NCBI RefSeq assembly: GCF_036569345.1
Contig: NZ_DATCQT010000067.1
Span: 3,649-67,648, forward strand
Direction of reading: 5' to 3'
DNA length: 64,000 bases
DNA from: Clostridium_AD sp036569345
Lineage (GTDB): Bacteria; Bacillota; Clostridia; Clostridiales; Clostridiaceae
Shown here: positions 16,801-25,942 of the stretch, piece after piece
Position numbering within the stretch: the first letter of the stretch is position 1
Layout: every line of letters begins with the position of its first letter
Notes under the pieces: model-generated
Told to the model about the DNA's origin: nothing
The model's database searches: none
Seen by the model: the letters and a program-made list of their open reading frames with translations, nothing else
Made by a program: the position numbers and the translations under genes

Positions 16801-17637
16801 TTAATACCTCTTGCACTTTGGCTTTTGTTTACCTTCTCGCTGGAATGCTAATAGTGCATTAACCTCTCCACCAAGAAGTATTATAACTGAGGTTATATAA
16901 AGCCACAGCATAAGTACTATTACTGCTCCTATCCCGCCATATATACTAGCATAATTGCTAAAATTATTCACATAATATGCGAACCCTAAAGAGGATATTA
17001 ACCAACCTAAAGTACTAAAAATTGCTCCAGGCAATACCTCTTTCCATGTTAATCTTCTACAAGGAGTAAAATAATATAATGCTGCAAATACAAACGCCAT
17101 ACCACTTAGAGATACTAAGTACCTTATGATATCCCAATTTAATATAAAATTACTTGATAGATTTAAGCGTGTCGCAATGGTTCTCCCTATCATTTGTCCA
17201 AATACTACTAAAGCTACTGCCACTATTATTACAATGGCAAGTCCTACCATAAACAATATAGATATAGTTAGAGTTTTCCAATATGGTCTTGTTTCTTCTT
17301 CGTCGTAAGCTTTATTTAATCCCCTTATTATGGCTCTAAATCCATTGGACCCCGACCAAATTATACCTATTATACTTAATGATAATATATTCCCATTTGC
17401 TGAGCGTGACATACTTGTTACTGTAGTGTATATTAAATCAAAAGCACTCTTGGGTACTATTTGGTATAGATATATAAGTACATCCCCACTTTTTAAATCA
17501 CTATACCCTAATATGATAAGTATTAGCATTAAAAAAGGAAAAAACGATAACAATAAATCATAAGCAAGCTGAGCTGCCAAAGCACTAATATCATCATCTA
17601 TAACTCTACAAAAAAGTTCTTTTAATTGTTTAAACAT
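16801..17637 (-). CDS. YihY/BrkB family inner-membrane protein
   Basis: The 278-residue protein has about six hydrophobic helices and the family's N-terminal DDISALAAQLAYDLLLSFFPFL (about residues 15-36). It also has IWSGSNGFRAIIRGLNKAYD and a C-terminal YGGIGAVIVLMLWLYITSVIILLGGEVNA. Older databases call the family ribonuclease BN, a mistaken assignment. The true role, possibly transport or envelope integrity, is not settled. The start at 17637 has GAGGT seven bases upstream. The gene appears monocistronic, with its own terminator at 16548-16588. Confidence 0.88.
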   Translation of the reverse strand: MFKQLKELFCRVIDDDISALAAQLAYDLLLSFFPFLMLILIILGYSDLKSGDVLIYLYQIVPKSAFDLIYTTVTSMSRSANGNILSLSIIGIIWSGSNGFRAIIRGLNKAYDEEETRPYWKTLTISILFMVGLAIVIIVAVALVVFGQMIGRTIATRLNLSSNFILNWDIIRYLVSLSGMAFVFAALYYFTPCRRLTWKEVLPGAIFSTLGWLISSLGFAYYVNNFSNYASIYGGIGAVIVLMLWLYITSVIILLGGEVNALLAFQREGKQKPKCKRY

Positions 17638-17975
17638 AAATGTTACCTCTTTTCTAAGTTGAGAATTTATCCACTACTATAAGTAATCTACTATTCTAGG
17701 TAATCTAGAAGATTCGGCATGTAGATTGTTCTTATTGTAGAGCATTCGTTAATAGACTCATTATATACTATCTATCACTGCTTATACATACTCTCACCTT
17801 CACTGATTATAAATTATCTAGTTATATTAACTTCTACTGCTAAATTATATAACGATTGGCTATGAATTTTACTATACTTATATTGAAGGCTTAATATATG
17901 TTGTAGAGAATTTTAATACCTACTCTGATATAATATGTATTATAGAGAGATATTATTAGTGAGGAGGTCAAAAAT
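17638..17975. other. Intergenic region between two divergent genes
   Basis: These 338 bases separate the minus-strand YihY-family gene from the plus-strand amidase gene. A TATAAT at 17926-17931 or nearby suits the plus-strand gene but has no clear -35 box. On the minus strand a TATAAT (17760-17765) is present, also with a poor -35 box. I see no other structure. Confidence 0.4.
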
Positions 17976-18764
17976 ATGAAATTAGCACTAGCTCAATTAG
18001 ATATTACCTTTGAAGATAAAGTTATAAATAAAGAAACTGTCATGTATTACATAAAATACGCAGTCTCTGAAAAAGTGAATATGATTTTTTTCCCTGAAAT
18101 GACTTTAACCGGGTTTTCTATGAATACTTCCTATGTAGGTGAAAATAATAATGAAACCTTAGATTTTTTCAAGGAAATGAGTTTTAAATATAATATTTTT
18201 ATAGGTTTTGGTTATGTGGAAGGAACGTCACATTGTAAAAATAAATATTCTGTAGTGGCGCCTAGTGGTGTGGAACTTGTAAATTACAACAAAATTCACT
18301 CGTTCTCATTTGGAGAGGAAAATAATTTTTATGAAAGTGGAAATGAAATCAAAGTATTTAGCGCTTTTGGTTTCACCATATCTCCTTTTATCTGCTACGA
18401 TCTACGCTTCCCAGAAATATTTCAGTTAACTTCTAAAACTGCAAACCTTATTACTGTTGCAGCTAATTGGCCTATAGAACGTCGTGATCACTGGGTAACT
18501 CTACTAAAATCAAGAGCTATAGAAAATCAATGTTACATAGCAGGGATAAACCGAGTTGGAGAAGGCAATGGTTTAAACTACAGTGGCGACTCCATGATTG
18601 TAGATCCATTAGGGAATATAATAAGCACCTTATATATGGAGGAAGGTTTGGTTATAGCTTATATCAACACTGATGACGTAACTGAGGTTAGAAAAACATT
18701 TAGACTTAAAGAAGATAGAAAAGAAACGTTATATTATAATATGTATTGTCCTAGTAATAATTAG
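17976..18764 (+). CDS. Nitrilase-superfamily carbon-nitrogen hydrolase (omega-amidase-like, YafV/Nit2 type)
   Basis: The 262-residue hydrolase has the full Glu-Lys-Cys triad: FFPEMTLTGF (Glu near residue 41), NYNKIHSF (Lys near 107) and SPFICYDLRFPEIF (Cys near 140). The tail blocks AANWPIERRDHWVTLLKSRA and NQCYIAGINRVGEGNG match the YafV/Nit2 subgroup, which hydrolyses alpha-ketoglutaramate-type amides. Substrate assignment is by family. The start at 17976 follows GAGGAGG with eight bases. It is a single gene with a terminator at 18885-18915. Confidence 0.88.
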   Translation: MKLALAQLDITFEDKVINKETVMYYIKYAVSEKVNMIFFPEMTLTGFSMNTSYVGENNNETLDFFKEMSFKYNIFIGFGYVEGTSHCKNKYSVVAPSGVELVNYNKIHSFSFGEENNFYESGNEIKVFSAFGFTISPFICYDLRFPEIFQLTSKTANLITVAANWPIERRDHWVTLLKSRAIENQCYIAGINRVGEGNGLNYSGDSMIVDPLGNIISTLYMEEGLVIAYINTDDVTEVRKTFRLKEDRKETLYYNMYCPSNN

Positions 18765-19124
18765 ACATAACCGTAAGAAATTTCGCCATAACACCTTGCG
18801 CAAAAAGCGACAAAACTATTGAAATGTCATATTAATTTGTTTAATCTATTTTCAGATAATTAAAAATTTATCCACAATTTAAAGAAAGTTATCCACTAAA
18901 AGAGGATAACTTTTTATATTTAGTCACTTAATAAACCATAAAATACCAATAAATACATTGTTTATGTAAATTTATTAGATTTAACAGAATAGTTATACAC
19001 AGGCATGAAATAACTTTAAAGTATTCATAACATTATTAACTTAGAAAAAGTTAACAATTTATTACCTCAATCCCGCCTTTATTATACCCTGAAAAACCTA
19101 AAATTTCAAGGTAAAATTATCAAT
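18765..19124. other. Intergenic region with one terminator
   Basis: The 360 bases between the amidase gene and the convergent DUF1294 gene contain the terminator at 18885-18915 and AT-rich sequence with no supportable gene. No RNA family was recognised. Confidence 0.5.
18885..18915 (+). terminator. Intrinsic terminator of the amidase gene
   Basis: AAAGTTATCC pairs with GGATAACTTT around a nine-base loop and is followed by a short T-run. It lies about 120 bases after the amidase stop. The minus-strand version also ends in a few T residues. Confidence 0.7.
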
Positions 19125-19394
19125 TTATAGTAGTTTATAAATGTATGTGAAAAATATAAATATTTCCACTAACATTATCACTGGTATTCCTATTACAAAT
19201 TTATTATGTTGAGTTTTATGCCTAAATAAACGCATACCTATAAATATACCCAAAGCTCCAAAAGCAAAAGCTATAGTGAAAAGGGTTCTCTCTGGAGTTC
19301 TCCATCCACCCTTTCGTGATTTCTTCTTATCTGAATACATAGCAAAAATACCGTATAAGTTAATAGCCAAAATATAATACAAAAATATTTCCAT
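19125..19394 (-). CDS. DUF1294 family small membrane protein
   Basis: The 89-residue protein has three hydrophobic helices and the DUF1294 hallmark MYSDKKKSRKGGWRTPERTL near residues 19-38. GALGIFIGMRLFRHKTQHNKF follows. The function of this family is unknown. The start at 19394 has GGAGG seven bases upstream. It is transcribed alone, convergent with the amidase gene. Length agrees with the family (about 85-115 residues). Confidence 0.88.
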   Translation of the reverse strand: MEIFLYYILAINLYGIFAMYSDKKKSRKGGWRTPERTLFTIAFAFGALGIFIGMRLFRHKTQHNKFVIGIPVIMLVEIFIFFTYIYKLL

Positions 19395-19695
19395 TTTCTG
19401 CCTCCATCTAAATTCTATTAGTTTAATTATATAATAAATACAAGGTCAAAATCAATGGTGTTCTTTTAATAGAATCAAAAATAATACTAAGGATTCTGCT
19501 AGTATGAATCACATAGAGTTCACATAAACATTTGATATTTTTTCTATAATTGCATGTTAATATAAAAACATAGAAGACCTTAAAAAAATATTAATCTTCA
19601 ATATAATATAGTTGTTTATTAATATAAGTTAAAAACAACACAATGTTTATTATGGATAGTATTAACACTATATTTGCAGCAAGGAGGATTTAGTT
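19395..19695. other. Intergenic region between divergent genes
   Basis: These 301 bases are AT-rich and should hold the promoters of both the DUF1294 gene and the DUF4405 gene. I see no clear consensus promoter or hairpin. Confidence 0.35.
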
Positions 19696-20541
19696 ATGAA
19701 AATAAAAAAAATTAATCATTTAAAAATTGTAATAGACACCCTTATGGTAGTTATTTTTGTATTATTATACAATTACCTGGTGTTGGGGATGCTATTTCAC
19801 GAAGTAGTAGGATTAGCTATTGGTGCAGTAATTTTACTTCATTGCGGATTAAATTGGAAATGGATAAAAGGTGTAACTTTAAAAATATTTAAAAGCAAAT
19901 TACCGCTAAAAACTAGAATTGGTTATTTTCTAAACATACTTTTGTTAATTAACGTTATAATTATAATTATTAGTGGAGTACTTATTTCTAAAAAGCTATT
20001 TCCTGGTTTCACACTAAGTGTTGGTAAGTCTCTACAGATTTTACACATATCTTTATCCTATTTTTGTCTTTTGTTAATAGGAATCCATGTAGGTCTTCAC
20101 TGGAATTGGGTAATGATTACTTTCAGAAAAATATTTAAAATAACTGATAAAAAGAAAATATATTATTATATCTCTAAAATTTTGATGATTTTAGTATTAA
20201 CCTTTGGCATTTATAGTGCTTATTCAGTAAACTTTGTATCCAAAATTTCAATAACTCCAGTATTTAGTAGTTTTACCTCACCTAGTAGTGGTGAAAACGA
20301 GATGAAAAAGGGAAGTTTTAAATCAATTGAAGGAGCCGATGGTTCAACACAAGAAAAGAGAAAACCAATGGAAGGATCCAGTGGCTCACCTCAAGAAAAT
20401 GGGAAATCAAAGGGTATTGGATTAAATAATCCAAGTGTTTTAGGAGTAATAACTTCAAACCTTGGAGTTATATCTTTATTTTCTATAATAACATTTTATA
20501 TAGAAAAACTATTCTCTAAAAGGAAGAAAGAAGTAGGGTAG
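19696..20541 (+). CDS. DUF4405 family membrane protein
   Basis: The 281-residue protein has five or six membrane helices. Helix-borne His residues (LFHEVVG, LLHCGLNWKW, LHISLSYFCL, IHVGLHWNWV) are spaced as in DUF4405 proteins, which resemble the cytochrome b-like membrane domains of the formate dehydrogenase gamma type. Heme binding is plausible but unproven. Between helices lies a charged, low-complexity stretch (near residues 196-245, with repeats such as GSTQEKRKPMEG and GSPQENGKSKG). It may face the outside. The start at 19696 follows AAGGAGG with eight bases. It is a single gene with a terminator at 20559-20594. Confidence 0.82.
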   Translation: MKIKKINHLKIVIDTLMVVIFVLLYNYLVLGMLFHEVVGLAIGAVILLHCGLNWKWIKGVTLKIFKSKLPLKTRIGYFLNILLLINVIIIIISGVLISKKLFPGFTLSVGKSLQILHISLSYFCLLLIGIHVGLHWNWVMITFRKIFKITDKKKIYYYISKILMILVLTFGIYSAYSVNFVSKISITPVFSSFTSPSSGENEMKKGSFKSIEGADGSTQEKRKPMEGSSGSPQENGKSKGIGLNNPSVLGVITSNLGVISLFSIITFYIEKLFSKRKKEVG

Positions 20542-20558
20542 GTGCGTATACTAAAGAT

Positions 20559-20594
20559 AAGCAGACGGTTGTGTTTTAAACCTTCTGCTTTTTC
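20559..20594 (+). terminator. Intrinsic terminator of the DUF4405 gene
   Basis: AGCAGA and TCTGCT, extended by GGTT and AACC, form a stem around a short loop. A T-run follows the 3' arm. It starts about 18 bases after the stop codon. Confidence 0.75.
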
Positions 20595-20779
20595 TATACT
20601 CATACCAATTCCTTAAGCCGGTAGTCTACAAATTTTATCTAATTATTATTACTTTTATGTTTTTTTATTTAGCCACGTATTTAGCGTTCGCCTGCCAAAG
20701 CACGCCTGCCAACCATTGAAACTCTATTTTTCCCTTTAGCATCCCCATCTGTTACACACGCAGGGTAACTAAACATAAC

Positions 20780-20900
20780 AGTATCGCAATTCTCCATAGT
20801 GATTTGCAATTAGAAGCGTATTCGCAAATGATTAGAATTTCTTAATGCAATTTCCAGTCTCAAGCTCTAATTGCAAGGCACGCCGGAGAATTGCGATACT
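20780..20900. repeat. Nested inverted-repeat element next to sbcC
   Basis: The outer arms are a perfect 16-base inverted repeat: AGTATCGCAATTCTCC (20780-20795) and GGAGAATTGCGATACT (20885-20900). Inside lies a second pair, TTGCAATTAGA (20804-20814) and TCTAATTGCAA (20866-20876). The 121-base unit ends seven bases before the sbcC stop at 20907. The design resembles a miniature inverted-repeat element or a structured RNA. The bases from about 20680 to 20780 are also more GC-rich than their surroundings. I see no target-site duplication. Confidence 0.6.
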
Positions 20901-20906
20901 CTCTGC

Positions 20907-23900
20907 TTACGTATATTCTAGTTTTACCTTGCTGCCTCCCTGTCCCTGCTCTGCCGGAGATACTATCAATTTTATTGGAACTCTACTACGAAGTTCCTCC
21001 ACGTGACTTATTATCCCCACAGACAATGTACTTGAATGAAGTTTTTCAAGTGAATTCATTACTGTGTCTAATAAATCTGTATCTAATGTTCCAAACCCCT
21101 CATCTAGGAAGAAGAATTCTAGTGGAGCACTACCCTTTAATTGAATCTGCGAGGAAAGTGCAAGTGCAAGACATAATGACGTTAAAAAAGTTTCTCCACC
21201 GGACAATGTATTGGTTTCACGCCTTGTTCCTCCATTGAAGTCATCCCTCATTACAAAGGCTCCATCAGCGTCAAGCTCCAATGCATACCGTCCTCTTGTT
21301 ATGTCTTTTAGCCGCTCAGACGCTTCCATTGATATATATTTAAGTTGCTTCATAGCTACATATTCTACAAATTTATTTCCTTGAATTAAAGTGTCAAGTT
21401 CTCTTAGAAGACCAAGCTTATGCTCTACTTCACCCCTTTTTATTAAAAGGGCCTTAACTTCTCCAATTTTTCTTTCCATTTCCTCAAGTGCTCTAAATTG
21501 AGCGCCTATTTCTTTGGTTTTTTCCTCTAAAAATGTTCCAACTATTTCTCTTTTTTCTTTTAATTCTTCAAATAGGGTCACATCTATGTCTTTTCCCTGG
21601 AGCATTTTTTCTAGTCTTTGCAAATTATCTAGGATGCTACTTAGCGCTTGTTCGTATTGTTTTATTTCTTTTTCAAGTAATATCAATGTTTGTCTTGGAA
21701 TTAAATAAAGGCAAGCTATTGTGCTAGTTTCAAATAGATTTTCTTTAAGAGATACATTTAATCTTTCTTGTCCGCCTGTAAGCATCTTTAAAAGCATCTC
21801 ATTTTTGTTTTCTTCACTGGTCTTACGAGTAAGTACATTTTGCTTTTCTGAATTTTCTCTTTCTAAAATGTCTTTTAAACTGGCTTCTTTTAAAGTGATA
21901 TCTTTTATTTTATTTCTTACCTTTTCTATTTCAGTTTTTGGAGTAATCGCCTCTAAAAAATCAGTTGCAATTGAAGGTGTGAATCCACAGAGTTCAACTA
22001 TTTGTTTAGTCAAACGATCTATTTCCGACTTTTTCTCCTTACCACTGGTTTCTATTTCTGTTTTTAAACTTCCAAGATCCCTTAAAGACTTATCCACCTC
22101 GACTTTTTCCTCTTCCAAAATTACGAGTTCTACTCGAAGTTTTTTCATGGTGGCGGTTAGTTTTATTACCTCATTATCTATTGCTTTAACTCGTTGTATT
22201 TTTTCTTTTATCGACAATGTATTTATATTACCATTTTGGTTTTGCTTATTAATGCCCTCTTTCTGAGGGGAGTCCTCTTTCTGAAGCAAGTCCTCTTGCT
22301 GAAGCAAGTTCTCTTGCCTACATAAGGCCTCTTGCATTCTCAAATTCTCTCCACTGATTAACTGTTGATTTAAAAGTTTGTATTTTTCTTGTAACATCTT
22401 TAACTGACTTAATGTAGCCGTTAGCTCGGAATTTATTTGACCTAACGCTTCATTTTCCTTCCTTAACCCTTCTCCAAGTTTAACTTCCTCCATGTCTATT
22501 TTGCTTTTTCCATCACGAATTTTAAGGAACATGGAGTCTAACTCTGTTTTTTCTTTATTGTAAATATTGAGTTTTTTCTTAAACTCAATTAATGATTTTT
22601 CGGATGTGTTCTTTTCCTTCAACATCTCTTCAATATTTACATCCTTAAGCTTAGCAGATACTAAAAGTAATTGATTATTTATATATTCCTCATCTCTTAA
22701 AAACTCTGCAAACTTTATTTGATCCTTTTGAAGTTCTTTAGATGAATTTTCTAAGTTTAATTCAGCATTTTGCTTTAGGCTTTTCTTCTCTTCTAAAACA
22801 GTATCTTCTATTGTCTCTGCTATTTTTGGATGATGCTCCGACCCACATACTGGACATAGGTTTCCTTCTTGCAAATTAGAAGCTAAAATTGCAGCTAGGC
22901 CCTCCCGCTCTATTGACCTTATTTCACCTTCTAAAATTTTAACCTGAGCTTTTACACTTTCTATAGTCACTAGGTTGTTTTTTATATTTAAGCTAATTTT
23001 CGTTTTTTCACTGCTGATATTCTTATATTTTTCCTTAAGTTCATCCTTTATTTTATGGTTTTCTACAGCTTTTTCTAAGCAATCACGAAGTATGCTATAT
23101 GCTTCTTGTTTCTCTAACAACAAATTATTATCTCCCGGGAAATTATTCGCTATTTCCACACTTTTTCTCTCTAAAATTGCTAATTTATTTCCTTCATTTT
23201 CTTTAAGTATAATGGCCTCTTTATGTTTTAGTTCTGTACCAAGAGAAGCTTTCTTTAAGGCCTCACCTTTATTTTTAAGCTCTTCTACATTTTTTGCAAC
23301 GGCCAAAACTTCTAGTTCACTATTATAAGTGTTATAAAGATTTTCTCTATATTCTGGCAAAATTTCTATTTCACTTAGCTTTTTTTCAATTATTAACAAC
23401 TGATTTTCTTTATTTGTCTTATTAGCATTAATATTAGCGTAATTTATATTTTCTTTCTTTATAGAAGTCGAAAGTTCCATATGCTTTTTTAAAAGAATAT
23501 CTTTTTCATTAGCTAAATAACTTATTTTCTCTTCAATATATGTAGCTTGCTTAAGGCTTACTTCTTTCTCAATTAAAATCGGCAGTTCATTGTTTTTAAA
23601 GCTCCAAGCTTTATCATATAAGATTTTTGTGATATTTGACTTTTTAGATATAAATAAAAAATCACTGTTTAACTTAACAAGTTCAACTTGGTTTAGGTCT
23701 AAGCTTTTTTTCGTTCCATCTACATTATCAATAAAAGGTTTTACATTTAGTGCTAGAGTTCCTTTGGTGAATTTTTCTTTTTTGTTTTTGATTTCTTCAG
23801 CTTGCTTATTTAACAAATTCTGTTTTTCTATATACTTGTTTTTTTCTTGTTGCAGTTCCCACATAGCTTTTTGCTTTTCATATTCTTTATCTAAGGATTT

Positions 23901-24614
23901 TTTCTGAGTTTTAAGTTCTTTTTCCTCTTCCTTTAAACCATCTAGTTTTTCTTTTATTCCTTTATGGAATTCTTGTCCGACATTCTCGTAACCCTTCATT
24001 TCTCCCTCAAGTTCATTTAGGGTTTTAATGTTTTCATTTCTAACAGTTCTTATTTTTTCATATAATTTGGTTCCGTATTTTTCTAAAGCAAATATCCTCT
24101 CAAGCATATTTCTTCTTTCTTTTCCTGTTAGTTTTAGAAATTCATTGAATTTACCTTGTGGCAACACCACTGACCTTGTAAAATCCTCAACTTTTAGTCC
24201 TATTATACTTATGATGTTCTCTTCCACGTCTTTAGGTCCTTCTGCTATAACATTGTTTTCATCAGGATTTTCTTTATTTATTTCTATAAGCCTTGCATAT
24301 GCAGTTTTGAAGTTTCCTGTTTTTAATCTCTTTATACTTCTTTCTGCTCTATATGTCTTTCGACTTTTTCCAAGACCAATCTCAAAATCAAAACTTATTT
24401 CTACCACATTTGTTTCTGTATTTACAAACTCCTTGGTGTCTCTTGATACTTTCCCATAGAGGGCTATGGTTATCCCATCTAAGATTGTTGATTTACCACT
24501 AGCTGTTGGACCGAAAATACCGAAAAGTCCTTTTTCTGTAAGCTTTGAAAATTCAATAGTTTGCTGCTCTACAAAAGAGTTCAATCCCTTTATTTTAAGA
24601 TTTACTGGCTTCAT
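20907..24614 (-). CDS. sbcC: Exonuclease SbcCD ATPase subunit
   Basis: The 1235-residue Rad50-like ATPase pairs with SbcD to cut hairpins and process DNA ends. Walker A is GPTASGKSTILDGI near residue 33. The zinc hook CPVCGSEHHP is near residue 586, between two long coiled coils. The ABC signature NTLSGGETFLTSLCLALALS and Walker B FFLDEGFGTLD lie close to the C-terminus. The start at 24614 has GGAGG nine bases upstream and overlaps the end of sbcD by 20 bases. The longer frame to 24635 lacks such a site. A small in-frame tandem repeat (22262-22330, units like QQEDLLQKED) expands the second coiled coil. Confidence 0.95.
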   Translation of the reverse strand: MKPVNLKIKGLNSFVEQQTIEFSKLTEKGLFGIFGPTASGKSTILDGITIALYGKVSRDTKEFVNTETNVVEISFDFEIGLGKSRKTYRAERSIKRLKTGNFKTAYARLIEINKENPDENNVIAEGPKDVEENIISIIGLKVEDFTRSVVLPQGKFNEFLKLTGKERRNMLERIFALEKYGTKLYEKIRTVRNENIKTLNELEGEMKGYENVGQEFHKGIKEKLDGLKEEEKELKTQKKSLDKEYEKQKAMWELQQEKNKYIEKQNLLNKQAEEIKNKKEKFTKGTLALNVKPFIDNVDGTKKSLDLNQVELVKLNSDFLFISKKSNITKILYDKAWSFKNNELPILIEKEVSLKQATYIEEKISYLANEKDILLKKHMELSTSIKKENINYANINANKTNKENQLLIIEKKLSEIEILPEYRENLYNTYNSELEVLAVAKNVEELKNKGEALKKASLGTELKHKEAIILKENEGNKLAILERKSVEIANNFPGDNNLLLEKQEAYSILRDCLEKAVENHKIKDELKEKYKNISSEKTKISLNIKNNLVTIESVKAQVKILEGEIRSIEREGLAAILASNLQEGNLCPVCGSEHHPKIAETIEDTVLEEKKSLKQNAELNLENSSKELQKDQIKFAEFLRDEEYINNQLLLVSAKLKDVNIEEMLKEKNTSEKSLIEFKKKLNIYNKEKTELDSMFLKIRDGKSKIDMEEVKLGEGLRKENEALGQINSELTATLSQLKMLQEKYKLLNQQLISGENLRMQEALCRQENLLQQEDLLQKEDSPQKEGINKQNQNGNINTLSIKEKIQRVKAIDNEVIKLTATMKKLRVELVILEEEKVEVDKSLRDLGSLKTEIETSGKEKKSEIDRLTKQIVELCGFTPSIATDFLEAITPKTEIEKVRNKIKDITLKEASLKDILERENSEKQNVLTRKTSEENKNEMLLKMLTGGQERLNVSLKENLFETSTIACLYLIPRQTLILLEKEIKQYEQALSSILDNLQRLEKMLQGKDIDVTLFEELKEKREIVGTFLEEKTKEIGAQFRALEEMERKIGEVKALLIKRGEVEHKLGLLRELDTLIQGNKFVEYVAMKQLKYISMEASERLKDITRGRYALELDADGAFVMRDDFNGGTRRETNTLSGGETFLTSLCLALALSSQIQLKGSAPLEFFFLDEGFGTLDTDLLDTVMNSLEKLHSSTLSVGIISHVEELRSRVPIKLIVSPAEQGQGGSKVKLEYT

Positions 24615-25854
24615 TTTTCGGTCCCTCCTCTTCATCTAATGCTATACTTAAAAATAATTCCATAATTTCTTTGGAAGGCTCTATGCCTCCCTTTGCACGT
24701 AGATAATATTCTTTAAACATTTCCTCCATGGATTTTTCTCTTAGACTTTCCTTTAATTCCTCTTCGCTACCCTGCTCATCTATTATTGGCTGGATAGAAA
24801 CTATGTCTGCCCTTAGTCTTTTCATTTCCTTTATGTTCTCCGTGCTTATTATTTCCTTTGTCTTTATTTCAAGGTATACCCAAATATTCTTTTCACTCTC
24901 TAACCTACATTTTTCTAGTGCTTCCTCAGTATTTTCACATTTCCATACTTCTATAGGTTTGTAGTTTCTAAACATTATTTGCGAAATATCAGCATCTTTG
25001 TTAGCCTCAACATCCACAATATATGCTCCCTTGCTATAGCTTATTTCACTTTTACTATACTGTATTGGAGAACCACTATATCTTATCTTCCCTTTGGTTC
25101 CTGGTACCTTTTGTGGTCTATGAAGGTGACCTAAAGCACAATATTGCATAGCTTTTGGAAATTCTCTTGGGGAAACTGAAAGACTTCCACCAAGTTGTAT
25201 GCTTCTCTCTGAGCCACTCTCCTCCCCCCCCATAGCATAGAGATGTGATACTACTAGGTTTATGGTGTCTTCTCTATATTTAGTTGATAATTTTTCAAAT
25301 AACTCACCTATTCTTGCTGAATAGCTTTTCTGCCTTTCCTCATCACTAATACCTATTGATAGAACTTCATTTAACCTTTTTTCACTTGGATAAGGCAGGG
25401 TTATAATAACTGCTCTTTCTCCTCTTATATCAATCTCTAAATAACCTTCTCCGCTTTCCACTATCTCAAAATCATATCCATCATCAGAATTAAATCCTCC
25501 AAATACACCTTGCCTTGCTATACTTTTTGGTTCGCCTAAAAGTATAACTCCATGTTCATATGCAAGAGGACTTGCAGCAACTAATCGCTCTGGGTTATCG
25601 TGGTTACCTGCAACCACTAGAACTGCTGTTTTTCCTCCGCTTGTAATATCCTTAAGTGTACTATAAAACATTTTTTCTGCTTTAGCTGGTGGATTACCAT
25701 TGTCATAGATATCACCAGCTATAAGGACCAAATCTATATTATTATCTTTAACTATTTGAGTAAATTCCTCTAGAAATTCTTCCTGTTCCTCTAGCCTACT
25801 GTATTGCTCTAGGGTTTTTCCTAGATGCCAATCTGAGGTGTGAAGTATTCTCAT
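24595..25854 (-). CDS. sbcD: Exonuclease SbcCD nuclease subunit
   Basis: The 419-residue Mre11-like phosphoesterase has the metal-binding blocks in order: ILHTSDWHLGK (Asp and His near residues 8-10), LVLIAGDIYDNGNPP, VVAGNHDNPERL and NLVVSHLY. GHLHRPQ follows. It is the nuclease partner of SbcC. The start at 25854 follows AAAGGAGTG with six bases. It is downstream of addA in what looks like a single four-gene DNA repair operon. The 88-base gap to addA holds one copy of the GGGACGGTTAACAACTA repeat. Confidence 0.95.
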   Translation of the reverse strand: MRILHTSDWHLGKTLEQYSRLEEQEEFLEEFTQIVKDNNIDLVLIAGDIYDNGNPPAKAEKMFYSTLKDITSGGKTAVLVVAGNHDNPERLVAASPLAYEHGVILLGEPKSIARQGVFGGFNSDDGYDFEIVESGEGYLEIDIRGERAVIITLPYPSEKRLNEVLSIGISDEERQKSYSARIGELFEKLSTKYREDTINLVVSHLYAMGGEESGSERSIQLGGSLSVSPREFPKAMQYCALGHLHRPQKVPGTKGKIRYSGSPIQYSKSEISYSKGAYIVDVEANKDADISQIMFRNYKPIEVWKCENTEEALEKCRLESEKNIWVYLEIKTKEIISTENIKEMKRLRADIVSIQPIIDEQGSEEELKESLREKSMEEMFKEYYLRAKGGIEPSKEIMELFLSIALDEEEGPKNEASKS

Positions 25855-25880
25855 TTTGCCACTCCTTTCTTATTTAAGTT

Positions 25881-25900
25881 GGGGACGGTTAACAACTAAG
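25881..25900 (+). repeat. REP-like repeat copy (GGGACGGTTAACAACTA)
   Basis: GGGGACGGTTAACAACTAAG lies between addA and sbcD. The same core occurs at 39351 in this orientation and reversed at 36836, 40586, 42785 and 43150. Here it is a half site, without the second arm seen at 43132-43160. Confidence 0.65.
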
Positions 25901-25942
25901 TGGTTAAATGCTCGTCTATATTTATTAAGTGTCCCTACCCTT

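Noticed and set aside
21721..22266. Plus-strand frames inside sbcC, including one of 181 codons
   Set aside because: They are antisense to a clear SbcC coiled coil; they have no ribosome binding sites and their amino acid make-up (Ser/Phe-rich) reflects the opposite strand's Lys/Glu codons.
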